This document shows positions 56,044 to 64,000 of a stretch of 64,000 nucleotides of DNA, in pieces. The stretch covers positions 43,779 through 107,778 of the forward strand of contig NZ_JAURYQ010000041.1 in NCBI RefSeq assembly GCF_030653815.1, given 5' to 3'. Position 1 is the stretch's first letter. Every line of letters begins with the position of its first letter. The DNA is from Rhodoferax sp. (lineage in GTDB: Bacteria; Pseudomonadota; Gammaproteobacteria; Burkholderiales; Burkholderiaceae_C). The position numbers and the translations under genes are program-made. The notes beneath the pieces were generated by a model. The model saw only the letters and a program-made list of their open reading frames with translations, was not told the origin of the DNA and did not search any database.

Positions 56044-57455
56044 TTGTACAACCTGATATCGGTGGGTAGCGGCTCGACCAAGCCGGCAAATTCAGCGTCA
56101 ATGGATTTGGGCAAATCGGCCTTGACTTGCATGAAGAACTTGCCAATGGCTTCAACCCTGATGGTTGAATTGCATCCTGTTCCGGTTGATGCGGGGCAAT
56201 TGATAATCGCGAGGTTCAGCACCCGGCGGTCTCTCTTGCCTGGCGGGACTTGAGGCGCTTTGAAGTAATCACCACCTGTTGCGCTGTAGGGGGCTGCGGG
56301 ATCGGTCTGGTAATTTTCCGCAGCTCCACCACCGTAAAGGTCTGGCCAATCATTCAATGTGAAGGCAGTGCCAGCCGTAGCGGTGGGCGATGTGCCAACT
56401 GCCGATACCGCCCGGCTGTAGCTCCAAAGCACGCCGTAGTCTGCAAAGCTCGGGTTTGTGATGGGTTTGTTTGTTGCCTTATCGACCGCGATGCTTTGCC
56501 GGGACGGATCGGGATTCATCCAGCTTGCCGGAAAGCCAGCATTGGTGTTGCCGAATTCGTAAGTCTTGACATTGGCGTCCTGCGGAGCACAGGCGTTCAT
56601 ATTGAACCGGGAATTGAGCGCGACTTGCATTGGTCCTGCAGAAATGCCGGTGTTGCCATAAACATAGCCTGGCACTGTGCCAACGGCGGCAGTGGTGCCG
56701 CGACACACAAAAGGAGCGGTGTAGTTTGCAGAGGAATGCGCCGGGTCGCACGATGGGCCACCCCAGGTATCGACCGGGTTCAGCAAATAGGGTTGGCCGC
56801 TTCCGCCCAAGGGCCCCAGCTCCATGATGTTGTAGGAGACACCGCGCCGGAAGCCGAATTCGGTTAATTCAATTCCCGCTGCAGACGTGCGGGCACCACC
56901 CCGAAACGTGTCAATCGCACAAATACCAATGGGCGTGACGTCGGTCAGATAGAACCCCGCCACGGCACGACCAAACGTTTGGGTCGTCTGGTTGCCGAAG
57001 ACACGGGCAAAAAAGGTGGTGAGGTTGCCCGATGGGATATCTACTTTGATGAACGTCTTGTCGGCTGCTGCGGCATCAAGTGTGATTCCGCTGGCCGGTA
57101 CCATGCAGGCGTCTTCCGGGCAACTTCCAACGCTGATCATGTCAGGCGTGATGTTGATGCGCGCATCGCTCTTGAATGAGAAGGTCGTCTTATTTTGCAG
57201 TCCGAGTGCCGTTGCCGTTGCAATTGCTTTTGAGATGCCTGCGGCCTTTCTGTTGAGATCCTTGGCGCCCGCCAGCGCCGCCGCATCGGCCGCGTTTTGC
57301 AGCTCGGTGCGCACCACATAAGTGCGACCCAAGTCAAATACCAAGGCCATGAAGCCAAAGAGCACCAGCAGGCTCAGGCCCAACATGATGGCCACCGCGC
57401 CTCGTTGATGCTGGCGCTGGCAAGGCCTCTGTTTCAGGGATGTGACGGTCTTCAT
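56040..57455 (-). CDS. tadG: TadG-like pilus protein with Tad domain
   Basis: 471-residue protein with the N-terminal Tad (putative flp-associated) domain RGAVAIMLGLSLLVLFGFMALVFDLGRTYVVRTELQ and then QNAADAAALAGAKDLN, which is diagnostic. A large extracellular C-terminal portion follows with many Gly/Asn/Thr residues and several cysteines (CAIDTF; CDPAHSS; CRGTTA; CAPQDAN). It is probably anchored in the membrane and exposed to the periplasm. Codon use resembles its neighbours less well than that of the core Tad genes (more AT). Confidence 0.88.
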   Translation of the reverse strand: MKTVTSLKQRPCQRQHQRGAVAIMLGLSLLVLFGFMALVFDLGRTYVVRTELQNAADAAALAGAKDLNRKAAGISKAIATATALGLQNKTTFSFKSDARINITPDMISVGSCPEDACMVPASGITLDAAAADKTFIKVDIPSGNLTTFFARVFGNQTTQTFGRAVAGFYLTDVTPIGICAIDTFRGGARTSAAGIELTEFGFRRGVSYNIMELGPLGGSGQPYLLNPVDTWGGPSCDPAHSSANYTAPFVCRGTTAAVGTVPGYVYGNTGISAGPMQVALNSRFNMNACAPQDANVKTYEFGNTNAGFPASWMNPDPSRQSIAVDKATNKPITNPSFADYGVLWSYSRAVSAVGTSPTATAGTAFTLNDWPDLYGGGAAENYQTDPAAPYSATGGDYFKAPQVPPGKRDRRVLNLAIINCPASTGTGCNSTIRVEAIGKFFMQVKADLPKSIDAEFAGLVEPLPTDIRLYK

Positions 57456-57484
57456 GTTGTTGCTCCCGCTGATGCGCCCGGCGG

Positions 57485-57784
57485 TCAGTCGCCGTTCAGG
57501 CCTCCGCCAATGTTGGTGATTTCAAACGTCCTGGGTGGCGACTTGAAGGATTCCTGGTAGCGCTCTTGCGCAGCGGCACCGGCTCGGCCGTCGATGCCGA
57601 GCACCGGGTCGCGGTTGGCCGAGGCCGTCGGGTTGAGCGTCTGCGCGGTGCGCGCCTGGCGCACGGCGTTGCCAAAATTGGCGTCCAGCGCGGGCGTGGT
57701 GGCGGCGCAAGCCGTCAGCAGTGCGGCACACGAGGCTGCGGCCAGCTTGCCAGCCAGGCGGGTGGGAAAAAGTGCGTTTTTCAT
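57485..57784 (-). CDS. Small lipoprotein of the Tad operon, 99 aa
   Basis: Signal segment with the lipobox LLTAC (ASCAALLTACAAT), followed by DANFGNAVRQARTAQTLNP, a pattern seen in short lipoproteins located between the secretin and TadG genes of Tad loci. Its role may be secretin assembly or stability (an RcpB-like role), but this is not shown. It lies 11 bp after the secretin stop and 29 bp before tadG. Confidence 0.8.
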   Translation of the reverse strand: MKNALFPTRLAGKLAAASCAALLTACAATTPALDANFGNAVRQARTAQTLNPTASANRDPVLGIDGRAGAAAQERYQESFKSPPRTFEITNIGGGLNGD

Positions 57785-57795
57785 GATGAAGCTCC

Positions 57796-59358
57796 TTACT
57801 TGACTTCCATGCCACCGGTGGCATTGATCGGGGCCACCGGGGCCGGGGCGCTGCGCTGATCGGCCGGAATTTCTTCATGGCCAGAACCTTCGAGCTTGTT
57901 ACCGAAATAGAACTCGCTGCGGTTGGGCGGCATGTAGCTGTCGGTGGGCAGGATGTAGTTGGGGGCGAGCGGCTTGATCAGGCGCGGTGTGATGACAAAC
58001 ATCAGCTCGCTGCGGTCGCCCTGAAATTCGTTGCTGCGAAACAGCGCACCCAGCACCGGCACTTCACCCAGGCCGGGCACCCGGTCCACGACTTGTGTCA
58101 CATTGTTTTTGATCAGGCCGGCAATGGCCAGGCTTTGACCGTCCATCAACTGCACCGAGGTTTGCGCCCGGCGGGTGGTGAAGCTCGGCAAGATGGCCGT
58201 TTGACCCCCGATGGTGCTGAACGGTGAACCGGTCTGCGACAGCTCGGACACCTCGGGCGCCACCTTCAGGTGGATGCGTCCACCCTCCAGTACCGTTGGC
58301 GTGAACTTGACGCCCACCCCATATTCCTTTTCTTCCAGCGTGATGGTGGAGCCGCCGGTCGCGTCATTGGCCCGCGCCACCGGAATGAAGATCTTGCCGC
58401 CCGCCAGGAAGCTGGCCTCCTGGCCGCTGATGGCGACCAGGTTGGGTTCGGCCAGGATTTTGATCAGGCCATCGTTCTTCTCGAGGTCGATGGAGAGGCC
58501 GTTGGTGCTGTTCTTGATGGCACTGAGCAGGCCGGCGCCACCGCTCAACAGGTTGGAGCCAATGCCATACATCCAGTCGCCATTGGACCGGGTGGCGCTG
58601 AACTTGGCGCCCATCTTGTCCATCAGCGTCTTCGACACCTCTGCCACCGTTACTTCCAGCATGACCTGCTGGGCCTCGGCTATCTGCAAGAGGTTCACCA
58701 CCTTGGCCCCGCCCGCGCCGCCGCTGCTGCTCATTTGCAGCTTGGTGCCGGGTGCCACCTTGGTGTCGCCGGCCACGATGGGCAGCACCAGGCTCTTGTT
58801 CATGTCGCTGACAAAGGCATTGGCAATGTCTTCGGCGGCCTTGGCCTTGACGGCGCTGGAGACCACGCCGGTCAGGATGACCGAGTCGGCCGCCGGCCGC
58901 ACCGTGATGCCTTTCTCGCCGGGCAGCAGTTCATGGATCTTGGCCTCCATGCGCGCCACGTCGATGTTCACATTGACATCGATGGCGGTGGGCCCGGCGC
59001 CCTTGCGCCAGATCATCAGGTTGGTCGAGCCATAGGTCTTGCCCAGCAGGTAAAGCTCGGAGGCGCTGATCAGGGTGACGTCAGCCACGGTCGGGTTGCC
59101 GACCGAAATGCGCGTGATGGCCGAGGGCAGCCGCATCAGGGTGGACTTGCCAATGGTCAGGTTCAAGGCCGGTCCGACCGTGGACGCGTCGGCGCTGGCA
59201 TCGGCCACCACGGACGTAGCAGCCACCGTAGCGGGCTTGGCTGCGGTCGTGCCTTTGATCACCGCGGGGGCTTGCGCCTGCGCCGTCAGGGCGCCAAGCG
59301 AGACAGCCAGTGCCACCCAAAGGGGGGTCAACATGGGGGGGCGTAACAAGGTTTTCAT
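57796..59358 (-). CDS. rcpA: Tad pilus outer-membrane secretin RcpA/CpaC
   Basis: 520-residue secretin: a signal peptide (TPLWVALAVSLGALTAQAQA), then a BON-like/N-domain region with LTIGKSTLMRLPSAITRISVG, and the secretin core with VLEGGRIHLKVAPEVSEL and VPGLGEVPVLGALFRSNEF. It forms the outer-membrane channel. The ATG at 59358 is chosen at the signal peptide. It follows the rcpC gene by 10 bp. Confidence 0.94.
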   Translation of the reverse strand: MKTLLRPPMLTPLWVALAVSLGALTAQAQAPAVIKGTTAAKPATVAATSVVADASADASTVGPALNLTIGKSTLMRLPSAITRISVGNPTVADVTLISASELYLLGKTYGSTNLMIWRKGAGPTAIDVNVNIDVARMEAKIHELLPGEKGITVRPAADSVILTGVVSSAVKAKAAEDIANAFVSDMNKSLVLPIVAGDTKVAPGTKLQMSSSGGAGGAKVVNLLQIAEAQQVMLEVTVAEVSKTLMDKMGAKFSATRSNGDWMYGIGSNLLSGGAGLLSAIKNSTNGLSIDLEKNDGLIKILAEPNLVAISGQEASFLAGGKIFIPVARANDATGGSTITLEEKEYGVGVKFTPTVLEGGRIHLKVAPEVSELSQTGSPFSTIGGQTAILPSFTTRRAQTSVQLMDGQSLAIAGLIKNNVTQVVDRVPGLGEVPVLGALFRSNEFQGDRSELMFVITPRLIKPLAPNYILPTDSYMPPNRSEFYFGNKLEGSGHEEIPADQRSAPAPVAPINATGGMEVK

Positions 59359-59368
59359 GGTCTTTTCC

Positions 59369-60214
59369 TTAAAAATCAGCGGTTGCTTTTTGCAGGCCAC
59401 GGATCACTTCCACGCGGTCCTTGGGTTCTTCGACAGGCTTGGCTGGCACGGGCCTGGGCTTCGCGCGCTGCACCACTTTTTTGACCGGGGCCGGCGCAGA
59501 GGCCACCACCGCCACCGGTGCCGGCGCTGCAAACAGGTCTTGCTGATGGACCCCTGTCGTGGCGCCGTCCTGGGTGTCGACCTGGTTGCGCAAGATCAGC
59601 GACAGCGTGCCGATGTTGCGTGCCAGGTCAATCTTTTCGGCCTGCTCGGGCGTGACTTCCAATGTGACGGCGTTCACCACCCGGGGTTTGGTTTCATCAG
59701 GCCGCTGGGCCTCTTGCGCAATGGCCAGCACCATGATGCGCTCCAGCACCACCCGTGACATCGGTTTGTCTTTCTCATCCCTGAAGTTCACCAGCAGATC
59801 CACAAAGCTGCCCGGCGCCAGGAAGCCGGCCACGCCCACCACCTCGTTGACCTTGACGGTGATGGCGCGGTGCCCTTCCTTGATCACTGAATCGAGCCCT
59901 GCCTTGGTGCCCTCGGGCGCCAGCTTGGGTGCCAGCACCGGCTCGCCCTTGAAGATGCTGATGCGCACCACGCGTCCCTCCAGCTTCTTGGGGTCGTCGA
60001 AAGCGCCGGTGGGCACCGCACCTTTCGGCCACGGCACCGACTCCAGCATGGTGGGGGTGATGGCCTGGCCCAGTTCCATGTCGCGCGAGGCGACCAGCAC
60101 CGTGGTTTTGTCGCTGGCGGCCTGTTGGCCCATCCAGCGTGCCGCCAGCAGCACCGCCGCGATGCCCAGCAGCACCGACAGGGCCAGCATGATGATTGCG
60201 CGTTTGCTCTTCAT
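59369..60214 (-). CDS. rcpC: Tad pilus assembly protein RcpC/CpaB (SAF domain)
   Basis: 281-residue protein with an N-terminal membrane segment (IIMLALSVLLGIAAVLLAARWM), a SAF-like domain (VLVASRDMELGQAITPTML, then GVAGFLAPGSFVDLLVNFRD) and a Lys/Pro-rich C-terminus. CpaB helps secretin and pilin assembly in the periplasm. Only 1 nt separates its start from the upstream ATPase stop, so translation is coupled. Confidence 0.92.
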   Translation of the reverse strand: MKSKRAIIMLALSVLLGIAAVLLAARWMGQQAASDKTTVLVASRDMELGQAITPTMLESVPWPKGAVPTGAFDDPKKLEGRVVRISIFKGEPVLAPKLAPEGTKAGLDSVIKEGHRAITVKVNEVVGVAGFLAPGSFVDLLVNFRDEKDKPMSRVVLERIMVLAIAQEAQRPDETKPRVVNAVTLEVTPEQAEKIDLARNIGTLSLILRNQVDTQDGATTGVHQQDLFAAPAPVAVVASAPAPVKKVVQRAKPRPVPAKPVEEPKDRVEVIRGLQKATADF

Positions 60215-60215
60215 T

Positions 60216-61580
60216 TCAATCTCCTAGTTTGAAAGTCGGGCTGGCTTCGGCCTGCGTCGGCAGGCTGTTGCCACCAAAGTAAGTGGCCCACGCCCAGTCC
60301 AGCACCTCGGGGGTCATGCGCGGGGCTTGTTCCAGGTACTTGGCGCGGTCGGCTATCTTGCTGATGACATCGAACGGCAGGCTCGGCAGATAGGGCTGGA
60401 GCTTGCGCATGTGCAAGGTGTTGACCAGGTAATCAATGCCGGCCGGGTCGGGCGGCACGCCGCTGCGGGCACAGGCTTGCGCCACCACCGCGCGGTAAGC
60501 TGCTGCGTTCATCGGCAGGATGTGAATTTTGTAGCCCAGGCGTCGGGCAAAGGCCGGGTCCACCAATTCCTCGGGCGCCAGGTTGGACGAAAAAACCACG
60601 TGCACGTCAAACGGCACGGTGAACTTGGTGCCGGTGTTGAGCGCCAGGTAATCCACGCGGCGGTCCAGCGGCACGATCCAGCGGTTCATCAGCTCGTGCG
60701 GGCTCACCCGTTGGCGGCCAAAGTCGTCGATCACGAAGATGCCGTTGTTGGCCTTCATTTGCGGCGGTGCCACATGCAGGCGGGTGTGCGCGTCGTAGTT
60801 CAGATCCAGCATGTCGAGTGTGAGCTCGCCACCGGCAATCACCACCGGCCGCTCGACCAGTGCCCAACGGCCGTCAATGGGGTTTTCGCGCGTCAGGCCG
60901 GGCATGGGTGCCGCGCCAGCAGGTGCGGGCGCTGGCCGATGCACGATGGGGTCCAGCACCTGAATCACCTCGCCAGCCACATAGATCGCGTGCGGCACCC
61001 AGATGTGGCCCTCCAGCGTGTTGATGAGGTGCTCGGCCAGGTAGGTCTTGCCGCTGCCACTGTCGCCATAAAGGTAAATGGCCTTGCCGGAATTGAGCGC
61101 ACTGCCCAGCGTGGGCAGCATGGCCGGGTCGATCACCAGGTCCCCCATGGCTTGCTTGAGATGCGCAGCCCGCACCGGCACCAGGTGGCGGCTTTGCTCG
61201 CTGACCCGGCTCACGTATTCGGGCAGGGTGACCGGAGCCGGACCGACGTAGTTGCATTTTTCAAACGACAGCCGGGCCAGGCGCTGGCCGGTCTCGGTCA
61301 AGGCGTAGCTGACGTCGCCCTCCAGATCGCCACGGCGTGGCACTTCCAGCAGGCCGAGCTTGCGCATGGTCGTCAGCAAGCTATCCACCACCGGCACAGC
61401 CATGCCCAGGTGTTGCGAAATCTGGTAAAGCTTGAGCTCACCCAGGCGGGCAAAGTGGCGCAAGGCCAGGTCGGTCAAAAAGGCTGCTGGCAGGTTGGCG
61501 GCGTCGGCCACCGGCATTTCGGCCGGATCGGGATGCACAGCCTGTAGCAGCGATGCCGCGGTGTGTGACAGATCATCCAT
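60216..61580 (-). CDS. AAA+ ATPase with winged-helix-like N-terminus, Tad-linked
   Basis: 454-residue protein. Residues ~25-120 resemble a winged-helix domain (LKLYQISQHLGMAVPVVDSLL; VSYALTETGQRLARLSF), which is unusual in a pilus ATPase. The AAA domain has Walker A GDSGSGKTYLAEHL, Walker B GIFVIDDFGRQ and further motifs in VVFSSNLAPEELVDPAFARR (sensor 1 and arginine-finger area). Family members sit inside Tad loci of betaproteobacteria next to the prepilin peptidase, but their role in pilus biogenesis is not established. The close spacing on both sides supports membership of the operon. Confidence 0.85.
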   Translation of the reverse strand: MDDLSHTAASLLQAVHPDPAEMPVADAANLPAAFLTDLALRHFARLGELKLYQISQHLGMAVPVVDSLLTTMRKLGLLEVPRRGDLEGDVSYALTETGQRLARLSFEKCNYVGPAPVTLPEYVSRVSEQSRHLVPVRAAHLKQAMGDLVIDPAMLPTLGSALNSGKAIYLYGDSGSGKTYLAEHLINTLEGHIWVPHAIYVAGEVIQVLDPIVHRPAPAPAGAAPMPGLTRENPIDGRWALVERPVVIAGGELTLDMLDLNYDAHTRLHVAPPQMKANNGIFVIDDFGRQRVSPHELMNRWIVPLDRRVDYLALNTGTKFTVPFDVHVVFSSNLAPEELVDPAFARRLGYKIHILPMNAAAYRAVVAQACARSGVPPDPAGIDYLVNTLHMRKLQPYLPSLPFDVISKIADRAKYLEQAPRMTPEVLDWAWATYFGGNSLPTQAEASPTFKLGD

Positions 61581-61591
61581 GATGTGTGCTT

Positions 61592-62197
61592 TCAGAAATT
61601 GACCAGCGGAGCATGGCCGCTGAAAATCCAGGCGCCATAGGCCAGCAGGCCGGCGGCCATCGCCAGCGCATAGGGCATGCGGTCGGCTGACTGGGTGGCT
61701 GGGTTAAAGCGGGCCACCGAGCCGGGCACACATTGGCCCAGCGCCGTGACCACATTGAAAAGAACCAGTTGCGTTTTGCCGACCCAGACCATGCGCACCA
61801 GGGCGAGCATTCCGCCCGCGACCAGAATGAACAGCGCCACATTGACAGCCGCAGCCGGGCCGACAAAGCTGCCGATGCCAGCCATCAGCTTGGCATCGCC
61901 CGCGCCCATGGCGCGCAGCAGGTAAGAAGGCAAAAAGACGGCCAGGCCGGTGAGCGCCCCGAGCAGCGCACCCTTGGCACCCAGTGCACCGGGGTAGGCG
62001 CTCAGCAACCCGGAACCACTTGACCAAATTTGCGGGCCGATGAGGTTGACAACCAAGCCTGCGCCCAGGGTCAGCAAAACGAGCGTGTTGGGAATACGCC
62101 GCTCGCGCAGGTCAAACACCAGGGCGGTGAGAACCAGCAGCACCAAAGCGGTAAGACCCAGGGTCTGCCATGCATCAGGAGCTAGCTTGAACCACAT
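61592..62197 (-). CDS. tadV: Prepilin peptidase TadV/CpaA
   Basis: 201-residue A24-family aspartic peptidase that cleaves Flp-type prepilins. The two catalytic aspartates are in VFDLRERRIPN and GAGDAKLMAGIG; six or so hydrophobic segments surround them. It is the first gene of the operon. The stretch upstream (62198-62268) is only 71 bp before an IS630 element, and no flp gene is present. Confidence 0.93.
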   Translation of the reverse strand: MWFKLAPDAWQTLGLTALVLLVLTALVFDLRERRIPNTLVLLTLGAGLVVNLIGPQIWSSGSGLLSAYPGALGAKGALLGALTGLAVFLPSYLLRAMGAGDAKLMAGIGSFVGPAAAVNVALFILVAGGMLALVRMVWVGKTQLVLFNVVTALGQCVPGSVARFNPATQSADRMPYALAMAAGLLAYGAWIFSGHAPLVNF

Positions 62198-62268
62198 TTG
62201 ATGACCTGCTACTTTCTTATTGGTTGGTTGCCTGTTTTTCTAATCCGCATCATTCAAGAATCAACTTA

Positions 62269-62293
62269 TTGATTCGGCCCAAATAAGTTTGAA
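62269..62293 (+). repeat. IS630 left terminal inverted repeat
   Basis: Begins TTGATTCGGCCC immediately after the TA at 62267-62268. It matches the inverted right end at about 20 of 25 positions. Confidence 0.85.
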
Positions 62294-62322
62294 CTTTCCA
62301 TAATTTTCGTGGTCGAATACGT

Positions 62323-63360
62323 ATGGAAAAAGAAGACGCAAGAAACCAAACCCTGGAGCAACTCCACGAGCGGCGCAAGCAAGTCGTGCGATTGCACAAG
62401 AAGGCCATCAAGATCATGAAGATCGTTGAGCTGACGGGCTTGAGCTACCCGACGGTACGAGCCACGATTGATCGGTATGAGGCAGGTGACTGGGCAGCCA
62501 TACGGCCAGCCCGTCGCGGTCGCCCCAAGGGCGATGGTCGGGTACTCAGTGCGGCCCAGGAAGATGCCATCCAGCGCATCATCATCGACAAGCGCCCCGA
62601 ACAACTCAAGATGGATTTCTTCCTGTGGAGTCGAGCCGCAGTGGGTCAACTCATCGAACAGGAATACGGCCTCAAGTTGCAGGTACGCAGCATTGGCAAG
62701 TACCTTGCGCGCTGGGGCTTCACACCGCAGCGCCCCATCAAACGCGCCTACGAACAAAACCCTGAAGCGGTGCAGGCTTGGTTGCAAGGTGAATATCCCG
62801 GCATAGAGCAACGTGCCAAGCGCGAGGGTGCTGAAATTCATTGGGGTGACGAGACCGCCCTGACCAACACCGATGTACGTGGCAGAAGCTATGCACCGGC
62901 AGGCAAAACACCCGTGGCGCTGGCCGTGGGCGGTACACGCCAAAAACTCTCCATGATCGCCACCGTCACCAACCAGGGCAAGACCCGCTGGATGATCATT
63001 GAGGAGTCTTTTGACGCCGACAAATTCATCGAGTTTCTGCAAGCACTGATCAAGGACGCAGGCAAAAAGGTGTTCCTGATTTTGGATAACTTACGGGTAC
63101 ACCACAGCAAGGTAGTCAAGGCTTGGGTGGCAGAGCGCAAAGAGCACATCGAACTCTTTTACCTGCCCAGCTACAGCCCACAACTCAACCCAGAAGAAAG
63201 ACTCAATGCGGACCTGAAGCAGGAGATGAGCAAACGTGTGCCAGTGCGCACCAAGGCCAAGTTACGCCACGCTGCCGCCGAGCATATGACGATGCTGGAG
63301 CAGACGCCTGAGCGTGTCATCGCCTACTTTCAGGATCGGCGCGTCAAATATGCGGCTTAA
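62323..63360 (+). CDS. IS630-family transposase
   Basis: 345-residue DDE transposase in a single intact frame. The N-terminal HTH includes IKIMKIVELTGLSYPTVRATI. The DDE triad is seen in HWGDETALTNTDVRG (first D), KKVFLILDNLRVHHSK (second D) and LPSYSPQLNPEERLNADLK (E). The gene has no frameshift or truncation, so the element may be active. Its direction is away from the Tad operon. Confidence 0.95.
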   Translation: MEKEDARNQTLEQLHERRKQVVRLHKKAIKIMKIVELTGLSYPTVRATIDRYEAGDWAAIRPARRGRPKGDGRVLSAAQEDAIQRIIIDKRPEQLKMDFFLWSRAAVGQLIEQEYGLKLQVRSIGKYLARWGFTPQRPIKRAYEQNPEAVQAWLQGEYPGIEQRAKREGAEIHWGDETALTNTDVRGRSYAPAGKTPVALAVGGTRQKLSMIATVTNQGKTRWMIIEESFDADKFIEFLQALIKDAGKKVFLILDNLRVHHSKVVKAWVAERKEHIELFYLPSYSPQLNPEERLNADLKQEMSKRVPVRTKAKLRHAAAEHMTMLEQTPERVIAYFQDRRVKYAA

Positions 63361-63381
63361 AACTTCATCGGGCCGGATCAA
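63357..63381 (-). repeat. IS630 right terminal inverted repeat
   Basis: Read inward from 63381 it begins TTGATCCGGCCC. It overlaps the last bases of the transposase gene's 3' end (stop at 63358-63360) and is followed by TA at 63382-63383. Confidence 0.85.
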
Positions 63382-63390
63382 TAATCACTT

Positions 63391-63615
63391 TCAAATCCAC
63401 GTTTCAACGATCTTGGGATCATCCTGCGGTGAGCGCTCCAGGCGCGTAAGCCCTTGAGGAAGTCTGCCGCGCAACCCTTCTAGCGTCTTGTCTTGCAGTA
63501 GCTCATTCGTGGGTTGATTCAACCACTTGCGGGCCACAAAGCGCCCTGGTAGATCAACCGGGCTGTCGTACACCGTCCAAAGCTCTAGCACAGCGATTTC
63601 CTTCAGTTGGTCCAA
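63391..63615 (-). CDS. Hypothetical protein, 74 aa
   Basis: Unrecognised. It contains ELWTVYDSPVDLPGRFVARKW and ends LTRLERSPQDDPKIVETWI, a pattern resembling small proteins of betaproteobacteria. It overlaps the end of the next gene's frame by 13 bp (63603-63615), so the genes are probably coupled. It lies just inside the right side of the IS. Confidence 0.7.
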   Translation of the reverse strand: MDQLKEIAVLELWTVYDSPVDLPGRFVARKWLNQPTNELLQDKTLEGLRGRLPQGLTRLERSPQDDPKIVETWI

Positions 63616-63803
63616 TAGGTCAACTCTTCGTCAGCGGCCTCAACCGGGTCGTCGCCATCGTTGAAAGCATCGTCAGCCGAATCCGCAGTTTGCATAGCTT
63701 TCTCGGCATCCAAGTCCGTGCGCTCAGAAATACGCTTGGCATAAAGTTCGTTCCAGGCGGCGCGGTCCAATTGGACAGTAGCTGGTGCTTGAATGGTTGT
63801 CAT
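63603..63803 (-). CDS. Hypothetical acidic protein, 66 aa
   Basis: Unrecognised. Starts TTIQAPATVQLDRAAWNELY and has an acidic C-terminus (DSADDAFNDGDDPVEAADEEL). GGAGAACAG lies just before the ATG at 63803. It sits between a gene cut by the window edge and the 74-aa gene, in the same direction, giving a three-gene unit. Confidence 0.65.
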   Translation of the reverse strand: MTTIQAPATVQLDRAAWNELYAKRISERTDLDAEKAMQTADSADDAFNDGDDPVEAADEELTYWTN

Positions 63804-63814
63804 GATCTGTTCTC

Positions 63815-64000
63815 CTATGCTTGATTTAATTGGGATGCATGAGCAAAGGCGATTTCTCTCAATGCATGAAAACTCAGATTGCTTTTAGAAACATGATTGC
63901 AGAAAACTTCAGCAAGTTGGTGCGCAAAAAGCATTGGTGCTTGCTCCTCTGGACGGCCGCATTCGGCTGCAAACATGGCCTGCCTTCCTGACATGAACTG
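63815..64000 (-). CDS. Hypothetical protein, C-terminal 61 residues (partial)
   Basis: An open frame runs from the window edge to a TAG at 63815-63817, 11 nt before the ATG of the 66-aa gene. The visible part, with RQAMFAAECGRPEEQAPMLF and KSNLSFHALREIAFAH, reads as a helical protein tail. The start is outside the window. No family recognised. Confidence 0.5.
   Translation of the reverse strand, partial: QFMSGRQAMFAAECGRPEEQAPMLFAHQLAEVFCNHVSKSNLSFHALREIAFAHASQLNQA

Larger units (their letters stand above)
62269..63381 (+). mobile_element. IS630-family insertion sequence
   Basis: A complete 1113-bp element with one transposase gene. The left end reads TTGATTCGGCCC (62269-62280); the right end read inward from 63381 is TTGATCCGGCCC. 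The first 25 bases of the two ends match at 20 positions. A TA dinucleotide lies directly outside each end (62267-62268 and 63382-63383), the target duplication expected of IS630/Tc1-type elements. It inserted just upstream of the Tad operon. Confidence 0.93.

Overview
The window looks like the replication-origin region of a betaproteobacterial chromosome, probably Comamonadaceae near Rhodoferax or Polaromonas. This rests on the gene order mnmE-yidC-yidD-rnpA-rpmH | dnaA-dnaN-gyrB, high GC, tightly overlapping genes and protein character. The genus is an inference without database support. No tRNA, rRNA or CRISPR array was recognised.

Layout. 1-9,895: end of a PBP2 gene, a TauE/SafE permease, a GMC oxidoreductase, a STAS-MlaE permease with its MlaF-like ATPase, then mnmE, yidC, yidD, rnpA and rpmH on the minus strand. 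9,896-15,379: likely oriC, dnaA, dnaN, gyrB. 15,386-16,714: a two-gene unit starting 6 nt after gyrB, made of a HIT hydrolase and a predicted phosphorothioate-DNA-dependent HNH restriction enzyme, followed by 700 bp of AT-rich, hairpin-rich DNA. 17.4-26.4 kb: SulP transporter plus universal stress protein, small exported proteins including a Met-rich one, an M23 peptidase and L,D-transpeptidase pair, CsbD, a flavoprotein disulfide reductase, a cysteine-poor Rrf2 regulator and CreA.

26.4-33.0 kb is a carboxylate uptake/catabolic module: pdxA-like dehydrogenase and tctCBA on one strand, a GntR regulator and a SAF-domain dehydrogenase on the other, with a perfect 23-bp palindrome between them. 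33.0-48.3 kb is rich in sulfur-handling and redox genes: ArsR-rhodanese regulator, DsrE protein, cyclic-nucleotide-domain/rhodanese protein, TusA, YeeE/YedE transporter and a VTT-flavoprotein fusion. Mixed in are a YnjBCD-type ABC transporter whose binding-protein gene lies apart from its permease/ATPase genes, an ECF sigma/anti-sigma pair, and the central carbon genes tkt and gap.

49.3-62.2 kb is a compact 13-gene Tad (Flp-type) pilus operon on the minus strand, from prepilin peptidase to TadD. It includes an extra AAA+ ATPase with a winged-helix-like N-terminus. Its upstream side is bounded by an intact IS630-family element (62,269-63,381, TA target duplication), and no Flp pilin gene is visible. 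Three small unrecognised minus-strand genes, the last cut by the window edge, close the region.

The most interesting parts are the gyrB-linked HIT/restriction pair, the pdxA-tct-SAF module with its operator, the sulfur-relay neighbourhood and the IS-bounded Tad operon.
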